NCBI GenBank assembly: GCA_900541505.1
Contig: UQKK01000009.1
Coordinates: 1-64,000 of the forward strand
Length of the DNA stretch: 64,000 bases
Direction: 5' to 3'
Origin: an uncultured Ruminococcus sp.
Lineage (GTDB): Bacteria > Bacillota > Clostridia > Lachnospirales > Lachnospiraceae
Shown: positions 9,455-17,861 of the stretch, in pieces
Numbering within the stretch: position 1 is the first letter of the stretch
Layout: each line of letters begins with the position of its first letter
Translations under genes and position numbers: made by a program
Notes under the pieces: generated by a model
What the model was told of the DNA's origin: nothing
What the model saw: only the letters and a program-made list of their open reading frames with translations
The model's database searches: none

Positions 9455-9504
9455 TTGACAAGGGATTATTTTCGCCTTAACATGTATGCATATCAATACA
9501 TGTT
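9455..9504 (+). promoter_or_regulatory. Promoter and 9-bp inverted-repeat operator of the cyclo-ligase-like gene
   Basis: TTGACA (9455-9460) and TAACAT (9478-9483) are 17 bases apart. The inverted repeat AACATGTAT / ATACATGTT (9479-9487 and 9496-9504, 8-base gap) covers the -10 and start site. Its half-sites share ATGTAT with the palindromes near 8490 and 8600. Confidence 0.7.
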
Positions 9505-9531
9505 AACATATTTCATTAAGGAGGTATTTTT

Positions 9532-10281
9532 ATGGGAAAAATGAATGCGGCTGCCGCGCGTGAGAAAATCTGGGAAGAACTGTTAAAGGTTGCCCGTCCG
9601 GACTCCCGGTTCAGTTGGAATTTCGCGGAATTTATAACAGACTATGAGGGCAGTGACAAATGCGCTGAATTGCTCACCCAGACAGATATTTATAAAAACG
9701 CGCAAACGATTTTCATTACACCGGATAACAATCTGGAAAAGCTGCGTGAAATTGCTTTTTGCGACAAAAAAACTGTAGTTATGACAAACTACAGTATTTC
9801 CCGTGGATTTTTCCTCATCCGCCCCGGAGATATCCCGGAAGGAAAAGAGGAGCTCGCCTCTCTGTTGGACGGTGTCGCAAGATATTGGAAACATCAGACA
9901 TTGGCACAGCTTAAAGAATCCATCGGTCACATTGATATGATGGTCACCGGCGCCTCTGCCATCACGCCAAGCGGTATCCGATTCGGAAAAGGACATGGAT
10001 ATTTTGACTTAGAGTGGGCGATGACTTATTCGACCGGGCTGGTAGATATCGACACTCCTGTCTTCGCAGTCGGTCATGACTGTCAGGTTGCCGACGTAGA
10101 TGTGGAGGTTCGTGACTTTGACACAGCCATTGACTATATCGTAACCCCTACGAAGGTCATGAAAACCCGCCATGAATTTCCCAAGCCCACAAGAGGAATC
10201 ATCTGGAGCCAGCTTGCTCCTGGCATGAGAGAACAGATTCCTCCGGTGCAGGAATTGTGGTGCAAAGTCCACTGTAAATAA
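9532..10281 (+). CDS. 5-formyltetrahydrofolate cyclo-ligase-family-like protein
   Basis: 249 residues with a recognisable cyclo-ligase-fold signature: GIRFGKGHGYFDLEW near 165-180 resembles the nucleotide/folate loop of 5-formyl-THF cyclo-ligase, and DYIVTPTKV later matches the strand that usually reads D.i.TP. The N-terminal half is unlike the housekeeping enzyme, so the reaction may differ. A strong Shine-Dalgarno sequence (AAGGAGG) precedes the ATG. Its promoter carries an operator like that of the divergent kinase operon, so it should belong to the same regulon, either as a folate-linked step or as a sugar-phosphate-acting member of the same fold. Confidence 0.65.
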   Translation: MGKMNAAAAREKIWEELLKVARPDSRFSWNFAEFITDYEGSDKCAELLTQTDIYKNAQTIFITPDNNLEKLREIAFCDKKTVVMTNYSISRGFFLIRPGDIPEGKEELASLLDGVARYWKHQTLAQLKESIGHIDMMVTGASAITPSGIRFGKGHGYFDLEWAMTYSTGLVDIDTPVFAVGHDCQVADVDVEVRDFDTAIDYIVTPTKVMKTRHEFPKPTRGIIWSQLAPGMREQIPPVQELWCKVHCK

Positions 10282-10316
10282 CCTGTTGTTATGCTTTTGC
10301 TGTGCCATGACAGCCA

Positions 10317-10361
10317 AAAAAGGTTCTCCTATGAAATCTAAACTCATAGAAGAACCTTTTA
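10317..10361. terminator. Bidirectional terminator between convergent transcription units
   Basis: AAAAGGTTCT-CTATGA and TCATAG-AGAACCTTTT form a long stem flanked by A-runs and T-runs on both strands. It separates the plus-strand cyclo-ligase-like gene from the minus-strand thiN at the end of the housekeeping operon. Confidence 0.75.
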
Positions 10362-10394
10362 TCATCTAGAACAAAGAGTACCTGAGGGATTCGT

Positions 10395-11048
10395 TTAATC
10401 CCTCGTCTCCATCAGCACAATCATCCCATACGCGAAGGATATCTCCACCTCATCCGCGGCAAATTCGTTGCTCACGCACAGGCTGTCATAGGGTCTTAAG
10501 GTATGTCCCTTCAGGGGATATTTCGCCCCGGAGATGTTTAAATCCTCCACGATTCCGCCCAGAGAGAAGACAGAGAAATACTTTCCGAACGCCTCTTCCT
10601 TTTTCAGGATAATCTTATCCTCCAGAAGGCGAATCTGGTTGTGGCTGTCCATAATCCTCGCATCAGCGCCCGCATCCAGCGCGATTTTCAGGCTCTGTAC
10701 ATTCGCCCACACATGGTCGATGCGGGTGCCTGTCCCGCCCAAAATCACGATTTCTTTGCGCCGCAAATCCAGGCACAGCCGCAGTGCGATTTCTGTGTCC
10801 GAAGCATCCTTTACCGGGTTAAACTCCCGAATCGGTATGTTCGTCTCTTTCTTGTAATATGTGACAACTTCCGCGGGAGCACTGTCAAAATCACCTACGA
10901 TATAGTTCGGTTTGATGCCGTGCTCATACAAAAAGATAAGCCCCCGGTCCACACCGATGATAAACTCCGTATCTTCGCTTTTCAATACGGAAAGAGCAAA
11001 ATCTTCTTCCAGCATCCCGCCGCTTACAATGACCGTGCGCCTACTCAT
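10395..11048 (-). CDS. thiN: Thiamine pyrophosphokinase
   Basis: Transfers pyrophosphate from ATP to thiamine to make thiamine diphosphate. The 217-residue protein shows the family elements GVDRGL near 33, GDFDSAP near 53 and LGGTGTRIDHVWAN near 97-112. It is the last gene of the murE-to-thiN operon and overlaps rpe by eight bases, the same order as yloS/thiN in Bacillus subtilis. No leader riboswitch is expected, since it is cotranscribed with housekeeping genes. Confidence 0.9.
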   Translation of the reverse strand: MSRRTVIVSGGMLEEDFALSVLKSEDTEFIIGVDRGLIFLYEHGIKPNYIVGDFDSAPAEVVTYYKKETNIPIREFNPVKDASDTEIALRLCLDLRRKEIVILGGTGTRIDHVWANVQSLKIALDAGADARIMDSHNQIRLLEDKIILKKEEAFGKYFSVFSLGGIVEDLNISGAKYPLKGHTLRPYDSLCVSNEFAADEVEISFAYGMIVLMETRD

Positions 11049-11703
11049 ATTTCTTCAATATCTCCATGAATTTCTTTGTATTTTCTGTGGCATCTCCTTT
11101 AAACACACCGGAGCCGGACACAATGACATTTGCCCCTGCTTCCAGCACTTCTCCCACATTGGAGTGGTAGATGCCGCCGTCCACTTCGATATCCGCCTGC
11201 ACTTGATTTTCCTCTAACAAAGCCTTAAGCTCACTGATTTTTTCCAGTGAAGCGGGGATGAAGGACTGTCCGCCAAATCCCGGCTCTACAGACATGATAA
11301 GAAACATCTCCGCCTCTTTCAGATACGGTTCCAGAGAGCGAACCGGGGTATTCGGCTTGATGGAGATTCCCGCCTTCATTCCATTCCTATGAATTTCCTC
11401 TAACGTCTTGTGTAAATCCTTGCACGCCTCATAGTGTACAGTCAGGTAGTCCGCGCCCGCCTCTTTGAACTCTTTCACATAGCGGATGGGCTCTGTTATC
11501 ATCAGATGCACGTCCATCACCTGATTCGTGCAGCCTTTTATAGAGGAAAGCACCGGCATGCCAAATGAAATGCTCGGCACAAAATCACCGTCCATCACAT
11601 CAAAATGGATATATTCTGCTCCTCCGGCTTCAATCTGTTTTAACTGTTCGCCCAAAACCTTAAAATCTGCCGACAAAATCGACGGCGCCAAAATATTTTT
11701 CAT
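11041..11703 (-). CDS. rpe: Ribulose-phosphate 3-epimerase
   Basis: Interconverts ribulose-5-phosphate and xylulose-5-phosphate in the pentose phosphate pathway. All standard TIM-barrel motifs are present in 220 residues: APSILSADF at the N-terminus, HFDVMDGDFVP with the metal-binding His and Asp, VEPGFGGQSF for phosphate binding and EVDGGI with the second catalytic Asp. It lies between rsgA and thiN, three bases after the rsgA stop, in the conserved Firmicute order. Confidence 0.95.
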   Translation of the reverse strand: MKNILAPSILSADFKVLGEQLKQIEAGGAEYIHFDVMDGDFVPSISFGMPVLSSIKGCTNQVMDVHLMITEPIRYVKEFKEAGADYLTVHYEACKDLHKTLEEIHRNGMKAGISIKPNTPVRSLEPYLKEAEMFLIMSVEPGFGGQSFIPASLEKISELKALLEENQVQADIEVDGGIYHSNVGEVLEAGANVIVSGSGVFKGDATENTKKFMEILKKYE

Positions 11704-11706
11704 TTG

Positions 11707-12585
11707 CTAATACCTCCTCTTTTCTTTGAGCTCCAGATACATCTCCGTATAGTCCTGATATCGTATCTGGTGTATCTTCCCTTCCGCCACGGCTTCCTTC
11801 ACCGCGCAGCCCGGCTCATGGATGTGGTCACATCCGTGAAAACGGCATTTGCCCTCATAATCGGCAAATTCGCGGAAGTAATACTTCAGTTCTTCTTTTT
11901 CAAAATCTCCTGCATACAGGGAACTGAATCCCGGTGTATCCATGATATAAGAACCATCCTCTATGACAATCAGCTCCGAATGCCTGGTGGTATGCTTTCC
12001 CCTGGCAATCTTTTCGCTGATACTCCCTGTCTCCATCTGCACTTCGGACTGGAGCAGATTGATAAGCGAGGACTTCCCCACGCCGGACGGTCCGGCGATG
12101 GCTGTGGTTTTCCCTTTCAAAAACTCTTTCAGACTTTCGATATTCTCCTGTTCTTTCGCGCTGGTAAACAAAATAGGATATCCGCAGTCCTCGTATATCT
12201 CCTTCAGTTTTGCAATCTCTTCATCCTCCGCAATGTCCTTTTTGTTAAAACAGAGCACGGCGGGGATATCCTTGCTGTCCATCATGACAAGGAACCTGTC
12301 GAGAAGATTGAAGTGAGGGCTGGGCTTTGTCACCGCAAATACAACCAGCGCCTGGTCGATATTGGCGACTGCGGGTCGTATCAGTTCGTTCTTCCGGGGA
12401 AGAATTTCCGTGATATTGCCCTCCATATCCTTCTCATGGAGCACTTCCATCTCCACCATATCTCCGACCAGAGGTTTCTTCTTATCCTTGCGGAAGATTC
12501 CTTTTGCTTTGCACTCATAAACACCGGATTCTACTACGTCAACGTAGTAGAATCCGGCAATTCCTTTTATTATCTTACCCTGCAT
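11707..12585 (-). CDS. rsgA: Ribosome small subunit-dependent GTPase A
   Basis: Circularly permuted GTPase that checks maturation of the 30S ribosomal subunit. An N-terminal OB fold is followed by the G motifs in permuted order: CFNKKD (G4), GPSGVGKSSL (G1) and DTPGF (G3), then a zinc-binding C-terminus with CRFHGCDHIHEPGC. Its length, 292 residues, is normal. Codons 10-21 (GFYYVDVVESGV) contain a perfect 16-bp DNA palindrome that would fold the mRNA close to the start codon. It lies between prkC and rpe; in Bacillus the orthologue is a substrate of the PrkC kinase. Confidence 0.94.
   Translation of the reverse strand: MQGKIIKGIAGFYYVDVVESGVYECKAKGIFRKDKKKPLVGDMVEMEVLHEKDMEGNITEILPRKNELIRPAVANIDQALVVFAVTKPSPHFNLLDRFLVMMDSKDIPAVLCFNKKDIAEDEEIAKLKEIYEDCGYPILFTSAKEQENIESLKEFLKGKTTAIAGPSGVGKSSLINLLQSEVQMETGSISEKIARGKHTTRHSELIVIEDGSYIMDTPGFSSLYAGDFEKEELKYYFREFADYEGKCRFHGCDHIHEPGCAVKEAVAEGKIHQIRYQDYTEMYLELKEKRRY
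12524..12557. repeat. Perfect 16-bp palindrome inside the rsgA coding sequence
   Basis: CCGGATTCTACTACGT (12524-12539) and its exact reverse complement (12542-12557) are separated by only CA. In the rsgA mRNA it begins about 28 bases after the start codon. It encodes GFYYVDVVESG, so the two arms are both coding. Confidence 0.95.
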
Positions 12586-12608
12586 AAACTGCTTCTTTCC
12601 GATATCTG

Positions 12609-14654
12609 CTATTGTGTGTCTTCATCCGGGTTTTCCGGCTCTTGGTCGCCGGTGTTTCCTCCGGATTGGGAAGGACCGTTGCTCACCACAAAGTCAACGT
12701 ATGTTCCTTCATCCACTGAGCCGCTGACTGACTGCCGGATAACCTTTCCTGCTGCCACCGTTGAGCTGTCCTCGTAGGTAATCTGCCCTACATTCAAACC
12801 GGCATCCCATAACATCTGCTGCGCCTCTTCCAGACTGTGGTTCGACAATGACGGGACGGACACTTTCTTTATCTGCGGTCCCTTACTTACCACATAATCC
12901 ACGGATGAATTTTTATCCACTTTCTTATCCGCGCTGGTCTTCTGGGAAATCACGATGCCAGCCTCGTATTTATCGCTGTATTCCTCGGTTCTGTTGCCCG
13001 GATTCAAGCCTGCATTGTAGAGCGCGTTCTGTGCATCTGACTCCCACATTCCCACGATATTGGGAACCGTGGCAGGCTCCGCGCCGAGACTCACGTACAT
13101 TTTAACGGAGGCGCCTTCCTTTACTTCTGTGCCTGCTGCCGGGTCTGTGGAGATAACCTTTCCCTCCTCCACGTTGTCGTCATATTTGCCTTCCGATGTC
13201 ACCACCAGGTTTGCTTTCTCCAGTGCTTTCTGCGCATCGTCTTCATCCTTTCCCGCTACATCCGGCACCTGTACAGTCTGCGCCGCTTTTCCGGTGCTGA
13301 CGACAACTTTAATTTCCGTGTTCTTATCTACCTTCTCGCCCTTGCCCGGGTCCTGGCTGATGATTTCACCCTTGTCGTATTTATCAGATTCCTTCCTTTC
13401 AGAAACAACCATACCGAGTTTTTTCTTATTCAGCGCCTCTTTCGCCTTTTCCTCTGTCATTCCCGTCACATCGGGCACTGTCACCTTGGTGGTCTTCTCC
13501 TCAGTAATCGCGGACCCGCCTTTAAAGAGCCCTGCTGCATTAGCCGCCAGGAAGATGACTGCCAGAGCAATCACTGCCGCCGCGACAATCATCAATATCT
13601 TCATGATTTTCTTTGTATTGGGGTCTACATTGCTCTTCTTTTTCCCGCTATAGCGCCTGTTCCTGTAATCGTCTTCTTCCTCGTCGTAGTCATCCTCATC
13701 GTTATCGTAATCATCTTCATCATATTCATCCCTGTAGGGGCGATTCTGCGCGCGGTCCAGTTCTTCTGTGGACATGACAACTGTGCGGTCTCCTGAGCCT
13801 GCATAGATACCGGAATTTACAAAATCTCCGTCCGGGTCCACCAGTGACCGCTTCAAATCCAGAATCAAATCCTCGCATTTTAAATATCTGCTCTCCGGAT
13901 TCTTCTGGGTACATTTCAAAATAATACATTCCAGACTGTATGGAATATCCGGCACTTCCTCCGCCGGGGAGGGCACCTCCTCCTGAAGATGCTTGATTGC
14001 CACGGATACCGTGGAGTCCCCGTCAAAAGGCACATGTCCGGTCACCATCTCATACATGGTGATTCCGGCGGAGTAGATGTCGCTCTTCTCATCTACAATA
14101 CCGCCCCGCGCCTGCTCCGGAGATGTATAGTGTACGGACCCCATCACGCTGGCACTGATGGTATTGGTGGAAGTCGTCGCTCTGGCGATTCCGAAATCCG
14201 TCACCTTCACCTTTCCATCTTTGGAAATGATAATATTCTGTGGTTTGATATCCCTGTGAACGATATGCTGGTTGTGAGCTGCCTGGATACCCGTCACCAT
14301 CTGGATAGAGATGCTGATGGTCTCCTTCGCTGAAAGCTGTCCCTTCTTATCGATATAATCCTTCAGCGTGATTCCCTCTACCAGTTCCATGACCATATAG
14401 TAAAGTCCCCGGTCCTGTCCCACATCGTAGACATTGACAACATTCGGATGCATAAGCCCCGCCGCCGCCTGTGCCTCGCTCAAAAACTTCTGGATGAACA
14501 CTTCATCCGAGCGGTAATCACTTTTCAGCACTTTAATCGCCACATACCTGTTCAGCTTATGGTCTTTTCCCTTATAGACATCCGCCATGCCGCCGGAACC
14601 GATGCGGCCCAGTATCTCATACCGTTTCCCTAAAAATACTCCTTCTTTAATCAT
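12609..14654 (-). CDS. prkC: Membrane Ser/Thr protein kinase with four PASTA domains
   Basis: Senses peptidoglycan fragments or lipid II outside and phosphorylates cell-division, wall and translation proteins inside. Residues 1-270 are a Hanks kinase (GSGGMADVYKG glycine loop, IVHRDIKPQN catalytic loop, DFGIA). A strongly acidic juxtamembrane linker (DEYDEDDYDNDEDDYDEEE, about 305-330) precedes a single membrane helix near 355-375, then four extracellular PASTA repeats, each beginning VPDVTGM, VPDVAGK, VPNIVGM or VPSLSNH, and a short Pro/Gly/acidic tail. The start overlaps prpC by four bases, so kinase and phosphatase are translationally coupled. Confidence 0.95.
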   Translation of the reverse strand: MIKEGVFLGKRYEILGRIGSGGMADVYKGKDHKLNRYVAIKVLKSDYRSDEVFIQKFLSEAQAAAGLMHPNVVNVYDVGQDRGLYYMVMELVEGITLKDYIDKKGQLSAKETISISIQMVTGIQAAHNQHIVHRDIKPQNIIISKDGKVKVTDFGIARATTSTNTISASVMGSVHYTSPEQARGGIVDEKSDIYSAGITMYEMVTGHVPFDGDSTVSVAIKHLQEEVPSPAEEVPDIPYSLECIILKCTQKNPESRYLKCEDLILDLKRSLVDPDGDFVNSGIYAGSGDRTVVMSTEELDRAQNRPYRDEYDEDDYDNDEDDYDEEEDDYRNRRYSGKKKSNVDPNTKKIMKILMIVAAAVIALAVIFLAANAAGLFKGGSAITEEKTTKVTVPDVTGMTEEKAKEALNKKKLGMVVSERKESDKYDKGEIISQDPGKGEKVDKNTEIKVVVSTGKAAQTVQVPDVAGKDEDDAQKALEKANLVVTSEGKYDDNVEEGKVISTDPAAGTEVKEGASVKMYVSLGAEPATVPNIVGMWESDAQNALYNAGLNPGNRTEEYSDKYEAGIVISQKTSADKKVDKNSSVDYVVSKGPQIKKVSVPSLSNHSLEEAQQMLWDAGLNVGQITYEDSSTVAAGKVIRQSVSGSVDEGTYVDFVVSNGPSQSGGNTGDQEPENPDEDTQ

Positions 14655-15391
14655 ACACTCACCTCATCCGCGAACGGTTCCGCCAATACAATCCCTATAT
14701 TGTCCGTACCGCCGTTTTCTTTTGCAGCTTTTACCAGGGACTCTGCTGCCTCCACAATATCTCTTCCTCCCTGTACAATGTGGAAAATCTCTTCATCCTC
14801 CACCATATTGCTGAGACCGTCCGTACACATCAGTATGATGTCCCCCCGTTTCAGACGGTGCTCATAAAAATCTACTTCCACGTCAGCCTTCGCCCCGATT
14901 GCCCTTGTGATGATGTTCTTATCCGGGTGATGCTTCGCCTCCTCCGGCTTGATACCTCCTAAGCGCACCATCTCTTCCACAAGAGAATGGTCCTTCGTAA
15001 GCTGCTGGATTCCCTGGTTAATCAGATACAGACGGCTGTCTCCCACATTTGCGAAATACATCATCTGCCCTTCTATGGTCGCAGCGACTACGGTCGTCCC
15101 CATCCCTTTTAAATGGGTATCCGAGGAAGCTTTTTTGATGATTTCCTTATTCGCGGTCTTGATTGCCTGTACTAAAGCTCTCTCCACATCTTCCTCATCG
15201 CTTTGCTTTAATTCGCGCCGCAATACTTCTACTGTGTATTTCGATGCATAGTCCCCCGCCTGGTGTCCTCCCATTCCGTCAGCTACAACAAATAGATTCT
15301 TAAGACTTCCGAGCGGTCTGTCCGTCGTATAGACATAATCTTGATTTACCTGTCTTACCATTCCTACATCAGTAATGGAAAATGTCTTCAT
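14651..15391 (-). CDS. prpC: PP2C-family protein phosphatase
   Basis: Mn2+-dependent Ser/Thr phosphatase that reverses PrkC phosphorylation. PP2C metal motifs are clear in 246 residues: VADGMGGHQAGD near 36-47, GDSRLYL near 115 and CTDGLSNMV near 190. It precedes prkC with a four-base overlap, the universal arrangement of this pair in Firmicutes, and follows rlmN by 16 bases. Confidence 0.94.
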   Translation of the reverse strand: MKTFSITDVGMVRQVNQDYVYTTDRPLGSLKNLFVVADGMGGHQAGDYASKYTVEVLRRELKQSDEEDVERALVQAIKTANKEIIKKASSDTHLKGMGTTVVAATIEGQMMYFANVGDSRLYLINQGIQQLTKDHSLVEEMVRLGGIKPEEAKHHPDKNIITRAIGAKADVEVDFYEHRLKRGDIILMCTDGLSNMVEDEEIFHIVQGGRDIVEAAESLVKAAKENGGTDNIGIVLAEPFADEVSV

Positions 15392-15407
15392 ATATTATCT
15401 CCTTTAA

Positions 15408-16451
15408 TCATTCTGCCTTCGTCGAATCGGCATAACGTCTCCGGAGCTGTCCGCACGCTCCGTCAATATCTGCGCCCATTTCCCTTCTTATAGTAACATT
15501 TATCCCATTTTTTTCAAGATGATTTTTGAAATTCAGGGTTTTTTTGCTGTCCGGGCGCTCAAAATCTCTCTCTTTAATTGGATTTACCGGAATCAGGTTC
15601 AAATGGCAGTTTCGCGGCTTCAAAATCGATATCAGTTCCCGCGCATCCTCCTGTGTATCATTGACGCCGTGGACAAGGCTGTATTCAAAAGTAATCCTGC
15701 GCCCTGTCTTTTCAAAATAGTAGTCGCACGCTTCAAGGACTTCCGAAAGGTCATATTTATTCGCCACAGGCATGAGCGCTTTTCGCTTCTCCTGTGTGGA
15801 ACCGTGCAGGGAGAGCGCCAGCGTAATCTGCAGATGTTCCTCTGCCAGCCTTTTTATCTGCGGCACCAGCCCGCAGGTGGAGACCGTCACATTGCGCTGA
15901 CTGATATGTAGCCCCTGCTCATCCGTCAGAAGATGGATGAAGCGCACGAAATTCTCATAATTGTCCAGCGGCTCTCCCGTCCCCATGACAACCACGTTGG
16001 AGACGCGCTCCTGGGTGATATTCTGTATCCGGTAGATTTGTCCCAGCATTTCCGAGGGAGATAGATTCCTCACCAGCCCGCCGATGGTGGAAGCGCAGAA
16101 CTTGCATCCCATGCGGCACCCCACCTGGGAGGAGATGCACACAGAATTGCCGTGCTTGTAGCGCATGAGCACACTCTCCACCATGTTGCCGTCATAAAGC
16201 TCGAACAAAAATTTATTCGTCCCATCCAGCTTGGATTCCTGCCTCGCGAAAGGCTCAACCGGAAGGATAGCATATAACTCCTCCAGCTTTTGCCTCAGCG
16301 CTTTTGAAAGGTTCGTCATCTCCTCAAAGGAAAAGACGCATCTTGCGTGGAGCCATTCATATATCTGCTTTGCCCGGAATTTCTTTTCTCCCAGGGCTTC
16401 CATCTCTCTTTGCAGTTCTTCATATGTATATGCGCGAATGTCTTTCTTCAT
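15408..16451 (-). CDS. rlmN: 23S rRNA/tRNA adenine-C2 methyltransferase (radical SAM)
   Basis: Methylates A2503 of 23S rRNA and A37 of some tRNAs. The radical SAM cluster motif is GCRMGCKFCAS (Cys-x3-Cys-x2-Cys, near 110-120), the GTGEPLDN segment binds SAM, and the C-terminal Cys in GACGQLRRRY is a candidate catalytic residue. The 347-residue length is standard. Its Shine-Dalgarno sequence (AAAGGAAAC) lies inside one copy of a 46-bp tandem duplication that also carries the 3' end of rsmB, so spacing to rsmB has been enlarged by one repeat unit. Confidence 0.95.
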   Translation of the reverse strand: MKKDIRAYTYEELQREMEALGEKKFRAKQIYEWLHARCVFSFEEMTNLSKALRQKLEELYAILPVEPFARQESKLDGTNKFLFELYDGNMVESVLMRYKHGNSVCISSQVGCRMGCKFCASTIGGLVRNLSPSEMLGQIYRIQNITQERVSNVVVMGTGEPLDNYENFVRFIHLLTDEQGLHISQRNVTVSTCGLVPQIKRLAEEHLQITLALSLHGSTQEKRKALMPVANKYDLSEVLEACDYYFEKTGRRITFEYSLVHGVNDTQEDARELISILKPRNCHLNLIPVNPIKERDFERPDSKKTLNFKNHLEKNGINVTIRREMGADIDGACGQLRRRYADSTKAE

Positions 16452-16543
16452 ATCCTGTTTCCTTTGTTTTACTTATACACCAGCCTGGCGATGAAAAATC
16501 CTGTTTCCTTCGTCTTACTTACGCACCAGCCTGGCGATAAAAA
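16452..16543. repeat. 46-bp tandem duplication of the rsmB-rlmN junction
   Basis: Two adjacent 46-base copies (16452-16497 and 16498-16543) differ at about five positions. Each contains, on the minus strand, the last codons of rsmB (GFFIARLV-K), a TAA stop and an AAGGAAAC ribosome binding site. The copy at 16498-16543 is the functional rsmB end; the other is a non-coding duplicate that supplies the rlmN ribosome binding site. Confidence 0.92.
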
Positions 16544-17861
16544 ATCCGTCGCTGTCGTGGATTCCGGGGAGCATCTGCAGCCACCCTTCCTCATGTACGC
16601 TCTCCTTTAATTCCTCACACACAAAGTCTTTGACTGTCTCCAGGGAAAACTGTGGAAATTCCTCTAAAAACCAGTGCACATTTCCCTCATTCTCCGCCCC
16701 ATGTACGGTACAGGTGCTATACAGAAGAGTCCCGCCCGGTTTTACATAGCTTTGCACAGTTGTTAATATCTCTCTTTGAAGCTGTACCAAATCCTGAAGG
16801 GCGTTTTCATTGATGCGGTATTTCAAATCCGTCTTCTTCCCCAGGACGCCCAGCCCGGAGCAGGGCAAATCCGCCAGAACCACGTCCGCTTTTTCCACAC
16901 AGTCACTGTCCAAAATCCTGGCGTCCATACAGACTGCCCGGATATTGGCAAATCCGGTGCGCTCGATATTTTCTTCGATGAGCGCTCGCTTGTACTCTGT
17001 CAAATCCCGCGCCTCCACGTATCCGCTGCCATTTAACAGCTCCGCCGCATAGAGGGCTTTTCCGCCGGGAGCGGCACAGACGTCAAATACAGTATCATTT
17101 CTGCGGATTCCCGCCGCTTTCACCGCCAGCATAGAACTGATGTCCTGCACCACAAACCAGCCTTTTCGGAAAGGCTCAAGGCTCTTAAGATAATCATATC
17201 CCTTTATCCGGAAAGCAGAGGACAAATAGGGATGGGGTTCTACGCTCACGCCCTCCCTCTCAAGTGCCTCCTTAAGTTCTTCCGGTGTGGCTTTCGCCCG
17301 GTTGCATCGAATGGTGACCGCCTTCTCCTGCTGGAACGCCGCCGCCATTTTCACCGTTCTCTCCATCCCGTAATCCTTTTCCCACATTTTAAGAATCCAC
17401 TCCGGCATGGAGTATTTCACAGAGAGCGCCGCAAGTCCCTCTTTCGGATACTCTACTTTAGAGAGGTTCCGCGCCGTATTGCGCAGCACACCATTTACAA
17501 ACCCTCTCAGACTGCCAAATCCCTTTTTTACCGCCAGCTTCACCGCCTCGTTGCACACTGCCGAGTCCGGCACGCTGTCCATATATTTCAACTGATAGAC
17601 CGCACTCCTTAAAATGTTGCGGATGACAGGCTTCATCTTCTTTACTTTCACCTTGGAAAAGGAATCCAGTATATAATCAATCTCAATTAAATGTTCGAGA
17701 GTCCCCTCTGTCACGCGGGTGATAAACGCCCGCTCTTTCTTCTCCATATACTGGTATTTTTCCAGTGTCCCTCGAAGGACGATATGGCTGTACTGCCCCT
17801 CCTCAAGCACTTCCATGAGAATTCCCAGTACCAGTTCTCTCTCGCTTACCGCTTTAGTCAT
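16515..17861 (-). CDS. rsmB: 16S rRNA cytosine-C5 methyltransferase
   Basis: Methylates C967-equivalent of 16S rRNA. An N-terminal NusB-like RNA-binding domain (about 1-140) is followed by a SAM-dependent methyltransferase: VCAAPGGK near 262, LADLPCSGLG with one catalytic Cys near 330 and YSTCTVHGAENE with the second near 380. Length 448 residues, normal for Sun/RsmB. It overlaps the metallopeptidase gene upstream by eight bases. Its terminal codons are duplicated immediately downstream. Confidence 0.94.
   Translation of the reverse strand: MTKAVSERELVLGILMEVLEEGQYSHIVLRGTLEKYQYMEKKERAFITRVTEGTLEHLIEIDYILDSFSKVKVKKMKPVIRNILRSAVYQLKYMDSVPDSAVCNEAVKLAVKKGFGSLRGFVNGVLRNTARNLSKVEYPKEGLAALSVKYSMPEWILKMWEKDYGMERTVKMAAAFQQEKAVTIRCNRAKATPEELKEALEREGVSVEPHPYLSSAFRIKGYDYLKSLEPFRKGWFVVQDISSMLAVKAAGIRRNDTVFDVCAAPGGKALYAAELLNGSGYVEARDLTEYKRALIEENIERTGFANIRAVCMDARILDSDCVEKADVVLADLPCSGLGVLGKKTDLKYRINENALQDLVQLQREILTTVQSYVKPGGTLLYSTCTVHGAENEGNVHWFLEEFPQFSLETVKDFVCEELKESVHEEGWLQMLPGIHDSDGFFIARLVRK

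Noticed and set aside
11704..12777. A 357-residue plus-strand open frame
   Set aside because: It lies antisense to rsgA and the end of prkC, both well supported by motifs.
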